The notes under the pieces are model-generated. The model saw nothing but the letters and a program-made list of their open reading frames with translations, was not told where the DNA came from and searched no databases. A stretch of 64,000 nucleotides of DNA from Mya arenaria. Its lineage: Eukaryota; Mollusca; Bivalvia; Myida; Myidae. Numbering within the stretch: the stretch's first letter is position 1; each line of letters opens with the position of its first letter. Location of the stretch: NCBI RefSeq assembly GCF_026914265.1, contig NC_069122.1, positions 31,113,473-31,177,472 on the forward strand, read 5' to 3'. The translations under genes were made by a program, and so were the position numbers. This document shows positions 23,917 to 35,115 of this stretch, one piece after another.

Positions 23917-24165
23917 TTAGATGCAGAGGCTTTCCATCACAGTCAGTGTGGAAAATGCTGGGAGCTGTGGGCATCAAGGGACGAGTCAGAAAGACCGCAA
24001 TCCACACTCTTGGGAGAGCTGCTGAGAGAGCATCCAGTTGGTTCTAGCTACGACGCAGTGAACCGACTTGGAAGCCAACATAGACTAGGGTGTACCGAGA
24101 TAAGGAATGAAACACCCAGTGACAGATGGGCACTCGGCTGAGGACGTCTATGTTAAGCAGTACAG
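23917..24165 (+). mobile_element. LINE ORF2 C-terminal fragment
   Basis: Frame reads GIKGRVRKTAIHTLGRAAER, then ASSWF, an in-frame TAG where the family has Trp, then LRRSEPTWKPT and a stop. This AAERAS-WxWLRR ending is characteristic of some RTE/CR1-type retrotransposon proteins in invertebrates. 5'-truncated and dead. Confidence 0.6.
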
Positions 24166-24299
24166 CTGTATCTTCACAACATTTTCATGTGCATTTTCTC
24201 TTTGGCAGCAAGTGTACTTAGTTTCTTTTTAATATCTTGGAAGGTTTTTAAGTAACAGTCAAGGATTGATTTCATGACGCCGATGGGAGGAAATGGACA

Positions 24300-24560
24300 A
24301 TTACACAAAGACTATTTCTTTTTAGTTTATCACAGAAATGTCACTATATAAAGTGCCACAGAGGTATAATTCATGCAGGGTGCACCACCTCTCATTACTA
24401 TAAAAACGATAGTTCTGATATAAATGAAATGTCACTATCTCAACTTTATTTCTGTGATAAACAGACGGGTCAAAACAAAAAAGGGGGAGATAGATTATAC
24501 AGCTCCCTCATGAAAAAGTAGATTTAAAGTTGTATACAAAGTTTCAAGAAAATGTCTTAA
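24300..24560 (+). repeat. Fragment of the 27.4-29.1 kb repeat family
   Basis: AAAGTGCCACAGAGGTATAA and TGCAGGGTGCACCACCTCTC are nearly identical to 28571-28630. Confidence 0.7.
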
Positions 24561-24663
24561 ATTGTTTCCAAATCATAGTCTCCATTCCAGAACAATGACA
24601 AAACAGTGGCTATACAAATGCCTTGATTGGTTTTCCATATAAATACAATTTTATAAAACTTAC

Positions 24664-24717
24664 CGATCTCTTCAAAGGTTCCCAATAAAACATCAGAGAA
24701 CAGTTGGGATTTTCAGC
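24664..24717 (-). pseudogene. PNPO: PNPO copy 1, exon 4
   Basis: 54 bases encoding [18 protein letters not shown], part of the FMN-binding barrel; acceptor TTTCAG, donor GTAAGT. Confidence 0.92.
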
Positions 24718-24719
24718 CT

Positions 24720-25700
24720 GAAATTTGGAGCTAAAAATTTCATGTGGGTTTAAAGGCACTTTTCCAATTCAGCTAAAAATAATAACAGTGGAGAGTAGAT
24801 GCCTCGGGCAACATTCCAGATGGCATCCCCTCCACCTCGGGACAACAGGTTTGACTGTTACCTATATATATGACCATGAAATAACTGTATACCGGCTATT
24901 GGATGCATTGATCAAGATAGTATGCACATACACATTGTAAACAATTAAGTTTAACATTGGATTAGAAATGCATGAGTATTTTTTTTTACAATTCAAGCGC
25001 CATAACAACATTATAGATAATGCAATCTGGCTGTTGATCATATTTGCCAAGATACAAAATGTTTACAAGTTTGGTCAAGATTGTTTAGGAATGCTCAAGC
25101 ATGAGAACGTACGAAGTTAATTTGTATAATTTTGACAATTCAGTGGGGATAAATCTAGAGAGAATCGTACGATTTTTTTTATATCAAATTGGCTTATTTC
25201 GGTTATGCACTTAATCATTGTAAATGGTTTTGTTAAGATTTACTCAGAAATCCTCAAGTTAAAGTGAACAAGAATGAATTAGGTAAGATTTTGACCAATA
25301 CATGGCCATAACTCCAGCTGTTGAGCTATTATGCCAATAAACATTATGACCACGTTTGGCAAATGCTCCAGAGCGGAAATGGAGGTCTGACGCCGTAGAA
25401 GACTACGAGCGATAGGATCCTTGTATGAAATGCAGGCATCATGACAGTTGACATAAAACATATTACTTCAGATAATATAATAAAAAAGCTTTGTCCTGTA
25501 AGGGAAGTGGTAAGCACTTGCGTTTTTCATCGGCATACCAAAATCGGTTCCTAGCCTGTGCACATGTGAGTTGGTTGACCAAGCTGGACAAAAATGATTC
25601 AAATTTACTCCACACTATATGCCCTCAATCTTGTAAAATGCAAGTTGAATAAGAAATTGTTATGGGAACCTGACTGGTTATAACACATTCAAGTCACTTT
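24720..25700. other. PNPO copy 1 intron 3 with a SINE
   Basis: 25498-25660 has an A-box-like AAGTGGTAAGCACTTGC and a weak B box, followed by GAGTTGGTTGACCAAGCTGG, a SINE body related to that at 14095. The rest is featureless. Confidence 0.4.
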
Positions 25701-25710
25701 TTATACATAC

Positions 25711-25810
25711 CAGTTCCTGGCCCTTCTTGCTGGTGAAGTTGGTGCAGAATGTGAATCCATCGGGGCTCATACTCTTACAATGAACTATCCTTACTGAGGG
25801 AATACCCGAT
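25711..25810 (-). pseudogene. PNPO: PNPO copy 1, exon 3
   Basis: 100 bases encoding SGIPSVRIVHCKSMSPDGF and TFCTNFTSKKGQEL; acceptor CCGGCAG, donor GTATGT. Confidence 0.92.
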
Positions 25811-26632
25811 CTGCCGGAATAAAATCAAAGACACATATTTAGTGGTCGAGATAAGAACAAGTCAGCATAAACTGCACTAGTAAAAGGCATTGGCATTTCC
25901 GCTGAATTTAGTCATGCTGGAAAATCTGGCACCCTCCATATGTCAAATGAGTCATGAGCAAAAACGCGCCACTTTTTATTTCTTTTATTGTTTGGTTTAT
26001 AAAAAGTTCAATATGTTATTTTAATTCAGCACAATAAAAGATATTCGTATGAAATATTTTTAATTCAACATGAAAATAAATAAGCATGAAAAACACGATT
26101 TTAGACGATCTATTTAACTTCGACAATGATCTAAAACTACTACGCTTCATCATGTCAGTAAACAACGTTTTACTCGCCTTTTGGCAAAACGTACACATGT
26201 GAAATGCGTTTTCTTGTCAACTTATTCAAAAGTTGATAATTTTACGTATGCAGGAAACAAATATCAATCATATTCTTCTGCTTAGGATCGAAAAACAAAT
26301 TGACCGTCGGGTACGTTGCTTGGCCGGTGATTCGACAAGCCTCGTTACCAACTAACGCGCGTGCCCTCGGGACGGATTGTTTTCTATCCGGACCAAAAAC
26401 ACAATCATGTTATTTACAATCTGGCATTGAAACAAACAATTATTCTCTATATAATTAACTTTAACATTTTTTTTGCTTAACCTTAAATGGGTTATTATCA
26501 ATATGATAAAGTTAAAATAACCAATTGGCCAAATCAGGGCAATAATCTGTTCTGCTCTTCAGAGACCATTTATGGAGATTTTTATTCTTCCATTTTTCGG
26601 TAATTGATCATGCGTAGTTAAATTGTCATTAC
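25811..26632. other. PNPO copy 1 intron 2
   Basis: No exon or clear repeat. 25840-25930 resembles the old repeat at 4545. A SINE-like CTTGGCCGGTGATTCGACAA occurs near 26320 but lacks a clear A box. Confidence 0.35.
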
Positions 26633-27328
26633 TTGGTTGCTGTGGCTAAAGCCATGGCGTCAAACTCCGCGCAGTGTTACTTCCCTTGCAGTACAGTAAT
26701 CATTGCCACCACAAGATTTTCATCCAAAATTGGATGAAAACTTTTAATGGCATTTTTTTAATCATATATATTTATTCTTATATCCTTTCTTAAATAATTA
26801 CTTTACGCCAGTTGATAGGCATAATATGTTTTATAAAAAAATAACAATTAAAAAAAACATTCGGAAATGTTCGGTCTTTTTTCAAATTGAAAGCCCTACA
26901 AAGTCCATATCGTGTTGAAGGATGTACGGAAAAGAAATCTCGGAAATTTTTACCTGATATTGAACTTAGTTTTTGGATGATTTCGTCTTCCGTTGCATTT
27001 TTTCCTTTTATGGAATAAAATCGTTTATTTTCTAAACAAATGAAACATGTTGCTGGAATTTCTTTTAAAGGTGGAACACTTTTGTCCATTTTGTAAATTG
27101 CAATCACGTGCCGTTTTATCTATCATCACGTGATATTTGTGAAGGCAGTGATTACTGTACTGCAAGGGAAGTAACACTGCGCGGAGTTTGCCATGGCGTA
27201 TGGTTCCTCTATACTCTTATGCGCACACATGTCGTTAAACCACGCCTCAAATTGCTTCATCGGGTTGCGACTGCTGAGGTGGTTAACATCAAAGATGGAA
27301 TCCGTGTCATGATATGACTGTCGCATAT
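26633..27328 (-). pseudogene. PNPO: PNPO copy 1, exon 2 split by a transposon
   Basis: The 5' part 27191-27328 encodes MRQSYHDTDSIFDV to EEPYAM; the 3' part 26633-26660 encodes LATATK. Between them is the 530-bp element 26661-27190. Donor GTAATG. Confidence 0.93.
26661..27190. mobile_element. 530-bp TIR transposon, 9-bp target duplication, inside PNPO exon 2
   Basis: Terminal inverted repeats of about 47 bp match at 46 positions; they start CAAACTCCGCGCAGTG. The 9-bp duplication CCATGGCGT lies exactly outside both ends (26652-26660 and 27191-27199). Nine-base duplications with long inverted repeats point to the Mutator-like (MULE) group. A 105-codon minus-strand frame (27107-26790) begins MIAIYKMDKSVPPL and has CFICL...C spacing, but no transposase. 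Confidence 0.92.
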
Positions 27329-27439
27329 CTGAAATGAAATTAAAAATGTACCGCCTTCGAAAATTAACTGATGTCTGCCCTGTTGAAGAGAGGTAATATT
27401 GAAGGGGTTAAATAGTTATACAATATTTTCGAAAATTTG

Positions 27440-29100
27440 AAATTGAATGTTTATGAAGGGGAGACAAATGCACTCTAAAATAAACAAGGGGAGATAACTT
27501 GGATTATATGCTCTTAAAGTTCCTGCAAGCTAGAAAGAGTCTGGGCAAAGTTAGCATTTTGACATATAAACAAGGGAATGTAACTCTGCAATAAAGTGCC
27601 ACACAATTATAATTCTTGCAAGGTCCACAACTTTACATCGGTATATATCTATTTTCCAAACTCCATATCACTATCAATCTTTGTTCCAAGTTTTAATCAA
27701 TTTCTTCAAGTAGTTTTGCGCAAGTGCCAGGACAAAATTTACATTAAAAAATAACAAGGGGAGATGACTCGGTAATAAAGTGCCACAGAGTTATAATACT
27801 TGCATGGTGTACAACTTCACTTCACTACCTTTCTACCTTCATGACATTTTTATTAGTGTCTTGACAAATTTTGCATTTAAAAAGAAATAGACAAGAGGAG
27901 ATAACTTTTGCAATTATGTGTCCGAGATGTTTATAAATCCTACAAGGTGAACAACCTCATTTCAACCTTCAATCTTCGTTCAAAGTTTCGATGAATTCGA
28001 ATGCCTTTAAGTTGTTCTTGAGTAAGTGTAGGACTAATGAATGAGTCATGTAGGAGTAAGTGTCTTGACAAAAAATCGCATTATAAAAATGAACAAGGGG
28101 AGATTTCTCTACAAAAAAATGCCCTAGAGTTATAATTTTGCAAAGTGCAAAACTTCAAATCACTATATAGCTATATATTAAGTTTCAATAATTTCCTTCG
28201 TAGTTTTTAAGTGCCAGGAAAAAATACATTATGTAAAAATGAACATGGGGAGAAAGCTCTTAAATATCGAGACCCGGCGATATGATTCTTGCACGGTGCA
28301 CAACCTTACATTACTATCTATGAATGTACCAAGTTTCAATCAATTACTTCCAGCAGTTTTTGAGTAAGTGCCTGGACAAACTTTGCGATATGAAAAATAA
28401 CAATGGGAGATAACTCTGCAATAAAGTGCCCTATAGTTATAATTCTTGCAGGGTACAACTTACATCGGTATCTATGCCCCTGGTTTAAATCGATTCCTTC
28501 AATGATTTTTGAGTAAGGCCAGAACAAAATTTACATGATGAACAAATGAGCAAGGGGAGATAGTTCTGATATAAAGTGCCACAAAGGTATAATTCATGCA
28601 GGGTGCACCACCTCTCATTACTATCTATCAATGTACCAAGTTTCAATTAATTTCTTCAAGCAGTTTTTTCGTTTGTGCCTGGACAAACTTTGCGTTATGA
28701 AAAATAACAATGGGAGAAAACTCTGCAATAAAGTGCCCTATAGTTATAATTCTTGCAAGGTACAGCTTAACATCGGTATATATCTATGCCCCTGGTTTAA
28801 ATCGATTCCTTCAATCAGTTTTTGAGTAAGGGCCACGACAAAATTTACATTATGAAAAAATGAACAAGGGGAGATAGTTCTGATATAAAGTGCCACAATG
28901 TTATAATTATTTTAGGGTGCACAACTTAACATTGCTATCTATTTAAGTTCAATTTTCAATAAATTGCTTCAAGTAGATGCTAAGTAAATGTTGGACAAAA
29001 TTTGCATTATTGCAAATGAACAAGGGGAGTTAACTTTGCAATAAAGTGCAACAGAGTTATAGTTATTGCAAGCTGCACAAATTCGGTATCTTTTTATGTT
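27440..29100 (+). repeat. Long tandem repeat, 140-190 bp unit, about eleven diverged copies
   Basis: Each unit has CAAGGGGAGATAACTCTGCA, AAAGTGCCACAGAGTTATAA, TTCTTGCA and CAAGTTTCAATCAATT in the same order. It lies in intron 1 of the broken PNPO copy. Confidence 0.88.
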
Positions 29101-29329
29101 TTTTTTAAAAGTTTTTTCATTTAATTAGAATCGTTACAGTTGTAGTAATGTTGTTCTTACATGACATGCTAGTACAATTATGATTGAAGTTTTTTTTTAA
29201 CATTTCTTAAAAATACGTCATGTTATACAATGCACTTTTACATAATAAAAAATAAGCATGTTTAGGGGTTTTAAAAATGGTCATTGTTTTTACCATATCC
29301 GGTCCTTTGACGTTCCAAGTATATTTCTC

Positions 29330-29905
29330 CTTGACTATTGTTGGCCGCGTATGTAAACCCTTTGACTATTGTTGGCCGCGTATGTAAACCCTTTGACTAT
29401 TGTAGGCCGCGTATGTAAACCCTTTGACTATTGTAGGCCGCGTATGTAAACCATTCGACTATTGTAGGCCGCGTATGTAAACCCTTTGACTATTGTTGGC
29501 CGCGTATGTAAACCCTTTGACTATTGTTGGCCGCGTATGTAAACCCTTTGACTATTGTAGGCCGCGTATGTAAACCCTTTGACTATTGTTGGCCGCGTAT
29601 GTAAACCCTTTGACTATTGTTGGCCGCGTATGTAAACCCTTTGACTATTGTTGGGCGCGTATGTAAACCCTTTGACTATTGTTGGCCGCGTATGTAAACC
29701 CTTTGACTATTGTTGGCCGCGTATGTAAACCCTTTGACTATTGTTGGCCGCGTATGTAAACCCTTTGACTATTGTTGGCCGCGTATGTAAACCCTTTGAC
29801 TATTGTAGGCCGCGTATGTAAACAATTTTACTGTTGAAGGTTGCGTTTGTAAACCATTTGACTGTTGTAGGCCGCGTTTGTAAACCGTTTGGCTGTTGAA
29901 TGCCC
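29330..29905. repeat. 31-bp minisatellite, about 18 units
   Basis: The unit ATTGTTGGCCGCGTATGTAA plus ACCCTTTGACT is nearly constant up to about 29820, then decays over three units. It is GC-rich relative to its surroundings, with one CpG-containing CCGCG word per unit. Confidence 0.93.
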
Positions 29906-30063
29906 CGTTTGGAAACCATAACATGACAATGCTAAGGTGTTTACTCAAATGAGATGACGTCAACAATAAATCCGTTTTAAATAAAAACATCTGAAAAAAA
30001 AAGCAATTCTTCATAAAATTACTAAACTAAAAGCAGTCTAGATTTTATATGCTAACAACTAAC

Positions 30064-30079
30064 TTGCTAAATCCGTCAT
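30064..30079 (-). pseudogene. PNPO: PNPO copy 1, probable first exon
   Basis: Minus-strand ATG ACG GAT TTA GCA A, then donor GTTAGT, aligns with the short first exon 46401-46416 of the other copy and has the same phase. Confidence 0.6.
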
Positions 30080-30371
30080 GTCTGTCGAGAGAAATCACCC
30101 GTAAACTTCACCCTTATAAATCACGTTAAGATCACTGACACGTTACTTGAAATACGACTTTCATAAAGGGTGTAAAATCAAATTATGACCGCGCTGAAAA
30201 TTGACCATGTGGGTCATTTTTCTACGGATGACATATCAATGATTAAGGTATTTACTATTTAAATTATAATAAGATTTCAACATCAACAACGTATTTTATC
30301 TGATATACTTACTTATCAAAACATGTTAGTACAGTTATCTTCAGTCCATCGAGGTGGTCAGTGGTTGGGTC

Positions 30372-30508
30372 ACGGACACTACGGACCATGGACCGTAAGT
30401 TTCCGAAGATGGTCCGTAATGTCCCTAAATCTGGTCCGTAATGTCCCTAAATCTGGTCCGTAGTGTCCCTAAATCTGGTCCGTAATGTCCATGGTCCGTA
30501 GTGTCCGT
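30372..30508. repeat. 22-bp perfect inverted repeat around a 22-bp tandem repeat
   Basis: The arm at 30372-30393 starts ACGGACACTACGGACCATGG and is perfectly complementary to 30487-30508. Between them TGGTCCGTAATGTCCCTAAA is repeated about three times, so the block can form a long hairpin. Confidence 0.88.
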
Positions 30509-31245
30509 AAATCCAGTGGTTAAGCATCTTAGGAGATTGTTATCGCATTATGTACTATTCTCAATAAAATCAAGTATTTGATGTTTGCATACATGCCATA
30601 TATTTCAGAGGCTTCCCAGGGGATTTTGGTCTGAATTCCAGGGGATTGTGACCAGGGAATTTTTACAGAGCGAAATTTAGCTCAATATCATCACGTCAAT
30701 TCATAGCATAAATATAGGATATATCAGCATTATATAAAGAAAAGACATTATGAATTTAAAGTACAGAATGATTATTAATTATACTAAGCACATTCACGTT
30801 AATTCTCATAGCACTGAGCAAGATAATGAAATCTTTTTTCTATTTATTTTTTCAGTCATGGAATAATTTCAGCAACACGCTTTAATTACAACAAATTTTG
30901 GATTTAGTCAACATTGTCTTTGATGGTACAAACAAAGCTATGTACAGATTGTGTGTTCATTGAATTTTATACTAATAATATTATGTATATCTTCAAAGCA
31001 AAGCCCTGAGCAAGTTTGTTTAAAAGACAACCATTTTTTTAATTCCAGTGGATATTGACCCCCCAACGGGAAGCCGTGGGATGGGTCGGAATTCCGGGGG
31101 AGCCCTTCCCCACCGCCGCCGTGGGTATGACATGTTTGTGTTCCAAGCCGTCTATCTTCTGTTCTGACAAGGTTGATGCACCGTTACTGTGTATCAATGG
31201 ATGCGAACTAGAAATAAGTTGGCTATTTGCCTTTGATGTAAGGTA

Positions 31246-31647
31246 TTAAAGCTGCACTCTCACAAATTGAACGTTTTGACAACTTTTTTTGTCTTGGAAC
31301 GAGCCAATTTATGCGAAAATGCATGGAAACCTGTCATATAATACTGCTGACAAAAAGAAGAATATTGTATTTAGGTTCAAAATTGATGTTTTATGCATTT
31401 TTGGACTAGGGCACTTGTGGCCTAGTTCATAGCCGTAATCGCGATGTCTGCATTTTCAAGCCGAATCTGGGGGTTCACTGACGTAATGTATTCATACGTT
31501 GTATTTTGATTGGATTGCCGTTATTTTTAAACCGTTAGTAATGCTTTCAGCCATAAAACATTAAACGGATATATGTAAATCCGAGATCTGATCTTTTGTC
31601 AGCGGTCTTTAATCACTGGTTTGCAGATATTTATTTTGTTTCAAGAA
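31246..31647. mobile_element. Foldback MITE fragment, TTAAAGCTGCACTCTCAC family
   Basis: Left end matches the 12036 copy; the middle is interrupted by about 150 bp of unrelated sequence starting GGACTAGGGCACTTGTGGCC, and the right terminal repeat is missing. Confidence 0.7.
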
Positions 31648-32223
31648 ATGTATTTGTTTTATAAAAAAGGAAGCTTAAACACAATGGGCTTTTGTTTTCT
31701 ATTATTCTTGAACTCTCATCAAAACACCAAGTATATGTTGATTCCATCACTAGAATCTGGGACCAATAACAAATCCTACTCCAGCTAGAGTGGATACATC
31801 AATGATTGTTCACCGATCTCCCTGATCTCGTTACATACAGTTCTGGCCCCAATATCACGAAAGTAATCAAGTCAAACAAATCTCAATCACAGTCTGAATT
31901 CTATTTATCAAATTGCAGCATCATATGATTCAAACTTATTAATGTTATACCTTTTTTAAAATCGCATTCTCTCATTCATTATGTTGATAAAAAAATGGTC
32001 AAATATTTATAGAAAAAAAGATTTGAGAGTAAAAATTGTACTCCAATTTATTATTTTTGAGTCTTACTTACTCAAGTACATTTTGTGTTGTAGAAATATA
32101 TAATTTAGAATATTGAGCAATCATGTTTATCATCATAAGGCATGTGAGAATGTGCTTTAAAAAATAGTAAAATATTAGTAATTTTTAATAATGTCATACT
32201 GTAATGTGGAAAAATGGTGTCCC

Positions 32224-32645
32224 ATCGTTGTCCTCATCGTCGGATACCCCCGACATACACTACGCTATGCTTCGTTGTGTACCGTGGACAATTTGGCTAC
32301 GAAAATCTCGTAATCTTGAATAATTAATGAGGCAGTTTCATTGGTTCCGCAAAGTACCAAATGCATTACGGTTAAAACATATTCTGCCGAAGTTGAACCG
32401 GGTCCGCCTTCTCAATACAATAACATTTGGACGTAGTCAACACCACACGACCACGAAGGATAATTACAATGTTAAGTTATTGAATATTTGACTGTAACAT
32501 GCAAATTCACTGGAAGAAGAGTATCTCCTGCCTCATGCATATTCATTAAAACGAGATTTTGTCAGTCAATTGTCCCACGGTATGTATGAAGTGTAACAGA
32601 AGAAAGTACCGTGGTTGCCGACGATGCGCGTTGTCCTGCGTAAAC
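32224..32645. repeat. Imperfect large inverted repeat
   Basis: CGTTGTCCTCATCGTCGG at the left faces CCGACGATGCGCGTTGTCC at the right, and GTACCGTGGACAAT faces ATTGTCCCACGGTA within. Probably an old foldback transposon. Confidence 0.5.
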
Positions 32646-32756
32646 GTCTGTACTCGATGCTCGCTGATCGTCCTGTCTATCGGATGAATGTTAGTCTGTT
32701 GTCTGCTGTCAGCCATAATATGTCATATGCAGGTTATTCATAATGTTCTGCAGAAG

Positions 32757-33046
32757 TCAACTGTAACAACGGCCCCAGGTCCGAGGGTTTACAGGGACAG
32801 CATAAATGGGTCGTGTTTTACCTTCCAGGTGGCCCCGCAGTGCAGGGTGAATGCAGTGGTTTTGTCTTCGCGCTAAAAAAAGCGGGAAATGGTCCTAACC
32901 TAGGGTCACTGGGATTTTACTAGCAGTTCGTCCCCACAGGGCTGGGATTTTACCCGGGCTTGGCTGGGCCGAAAGCCAAAGTCCCTGCTTTTCCCCAGAC
33001 CTGGGGGGGGGGGGGGGGCGTGGTTTCAATTGCCTAGTGCATTATG
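32757..33046. mobile_element. GC-rich MITE, degraded copy of the 45005 family
   Basis: GGTGGCCCCGCAGTGCAGGG and a long G run near the right end match 45005-45324 in the same orientation; the left terminal repeat is decayed. Confidence 0.75.
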
Positions 33047-33049
33047 ATC

Positions 33050-34600
33050 TTGTAGGCCTGATATCTGTTACCAATATAAAATCCTATTTCCCAGCTGATA
33101 TGCTTGGAACACCAACTTTACATATACATGTACTCAGATATTTGAAGAACTCTTCAAATAATTAAAGAACTCTTCAAACAATTAGAGACTAGAGATTAGG
33201 TCAATTATTTTTTGGAGCTAATTCTGATAAACAGACTCATTTAAGCTTAAACAACTTTAAACCTATTAATTGAAATCTGGGTGGCCGTGGTGGATTGTCC
33301 TCGCGGCGGATTGGTCAACACAGCTACATGTATGTATTAAGGGAAATGTTATTATACACACGCTATTAACTCTTATGCTTCATTTTACGATATTTCGTAA
33401 AAAAAACACATTTATAGCATTAATAAATGCCCTATTTTTATTCAAAGCCTGTGTTTTGTGTTCCCTTCATCTAGACTTGTTCGACCCGGCCTTTGCCTTA
33501 GGACATTGATCTAGGACATTGCATAAATATAGCGGTTACTTTTTGAAATTGGCTTAAAATGACTCTCAATGATCTGTTGACAGGGCCGATCGGGCAAATA
33601 TTCATAAGAGCCCAACTCTTTTCATATTGTAACGTGCGACCTCAAAGACGCAACAACAGATCCCTTCAAGGAAAAGCATGGTCCACTGGTCTTTATATAC
33701 ACTAAATTCTCTATTCACACAGAGTTCGGGCTTTGCTAATTTGCATATTACCAACGAAGTTAACATAGTACTATGAACGTACTTTCGTTTATAATGGAAT
33801 GCTATTATTAACGCACATCTGCCTCCTACAGCGGATCGTTACACTATGAACGCACATCCGCCGCCTACAGCGGACCGTTTCAATATATTGTACACTTATA
33901 AGGTTATCAAGGCGACCGCAAGCTGGTTGAACTAGTAATGCATGTTGGAGAAAATACAAGAAACACACTGCTTTGATTAATACAATGTAATGGGCATTTA
34001 TTCAAAATGCCATACCATAAAAACTAGTATGAATGAAAAGATCTCTATAGTTCCAAGGTTAGTTCTACTTTCATTGATATACGAATTGTTTTTTTAAAAC
34101 TAATTTTGATCAAACTAAAACACAAAAGTCATATAAGATTCATGTATTAAAACAATACATTTGTATTCATTTAAACATTGTATTTCAGGACAAAAATCAA
34201 AATAAAATATAGGGTACGAAATGACTATTAGCCGGGTAAGAAATGACTATCTAAAGGGTACGAAATTACCAAAAATCGGAGGGTACGAAATGACTAGTTC
34301 CCATGTTTTCCGCCCATCTCTCTAAACGACGTTGATAATGAGATATCATTAAATTGATAAATACGTACTGCCATACTTTCACCTTTGGACGATGCCAACA
34401 CCATTCGTTGAATAAACAGATTTTCACAAATGTTTGAAAATCTATTAATACATTGCCATGAACACAGAATGACTAAAACATGAATTAATGTTTTTTCTTT
34501 ATTATTCTATACGGAGTTTGTATAACAACAGTTCTACAAAAAATAACAACAGGATTGACTCGAAATGTAAAGCACACAAAGTTGTAAACAGTACATGGAA
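33050..34600. other. Spacer between the two PNPO copies
   Basis: Contains a 40-bp duplication around CTACAGCGGATCGTTACA and CTACAGCGGACCGTTTCA (33800-33890), and three to four scattered AGGGTACGAAATGAC words at 34210-34300. No exon recognised. Confidence 0.4.
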
Positions 34601-34941
34601 TATTGTTGATCAAATTTACCATCAAATTCTACAAAATCAGCAAAAGTAACAAAACTCCCATAAATTTAATAGTTCAAGGTATTTCCATTGCCATTCATTA
34701 GGGGAATGATAATGATAAATATGTTGTACCCATAGCATCATCGATCTTACATGTGTAGGAGAATGGGTGTTTCTTGTAATCCCCTGGTATGTGACCCAAA
34801 TCCCCTGGAATTCTGAACAAAATCCCCTGGGGAGCCTTTGAAAAATAGGGCTGTTACATTATAACTCATGTTTTAAGTTCAGTGTTTCACTTTTTTTAAA
34901 CATTCATCAACTGTCTCTGTCCACTGCATGCAGATTACATA

Positions 34942-35115
34942 TTAAGCTGCACTCTCACAGATTGACAGTTTCAACATTTATTTTATTTTTTGTCACAGAA
35001 TCAGCTGATTTTGTCATCAATGCTTCAATCGAATCATATAAGACAACTTGCAATATAATAGATCTCAATTATTTGGAAAACTGTGAAAAAGCTCATTTTT
35101 CTTAAAGCTTAGTTA
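34942..35115. mobile_element. Foldback MITE fragment, 5' half only
   Basis: TTAAGCTGCACTCTCACAGA start is diagnostic; similarity fades by about 35115 and the right end is absent. Confidence 0.65.

Larger units (their letters stand above)
21088..30079 (-). pseudogene. PNPO: Pyridoxine-5'-phosphate oxidase, tandem copy broken by a transposon
   Basis: Seven exons of a PNPO gene in order: first exon 30064-30079, then 26633-27328 (interrupted), 25711-25810, 24664-24717, 23238-23365, 22229-22302 and 21088-21253 (TGA 21088-21090). PNPO is the FMN enzyme that oxidises pyridoxine or pyridoxamine phosphate to pyridoxal phosphate. Two lesions make this allele non-coding. Exon 2 holds a 530-bp DNA transposon at 26661-27190 with 9-bp target duplication CCATGGCGT; without it the exon is 157 bases, as in the other copy. 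Exon 5 is 128 bases versus 129, a one-base loss that shifts frame after SQL-like residues. Exon 7 differs from its twin at about nine positions, mostly silent, so the copy was under selection before it broke. An assembly error is less likely because a perfect target duplication is present. Confidence 0.9.
30606..34840. mobile_element. Possible 4.2-kb transposon with CAGAGGCTTCCCAGG ends
   Basis: Left CAGAGGCTTCCCAGGGGATT and right end (reversed) CAAAGGCTCCCCAGGGGATT are inverted and stay similar for about 50 bp. No target duplication is visible and no transposase was found; other repeats lie inside. These could instead be two independent fragments in opposite orientation. Confidence 0.4.

Noticed and set aside
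31055-31249. GC-rich 64-codon frame as an isolated exon
   Set aside because: No recognisable domain and no convincing splice sites; it may belong to the surrounding transposon-like block.
33629-33843. Possible solo LTR with TGTAACG...CGTTACA ends
   Set aside because: Ends look LTR-like, but flanks (CATAT and CTATG) do not match as a target duplication and no internal element sequence is present; chance or another repeat is as likely.
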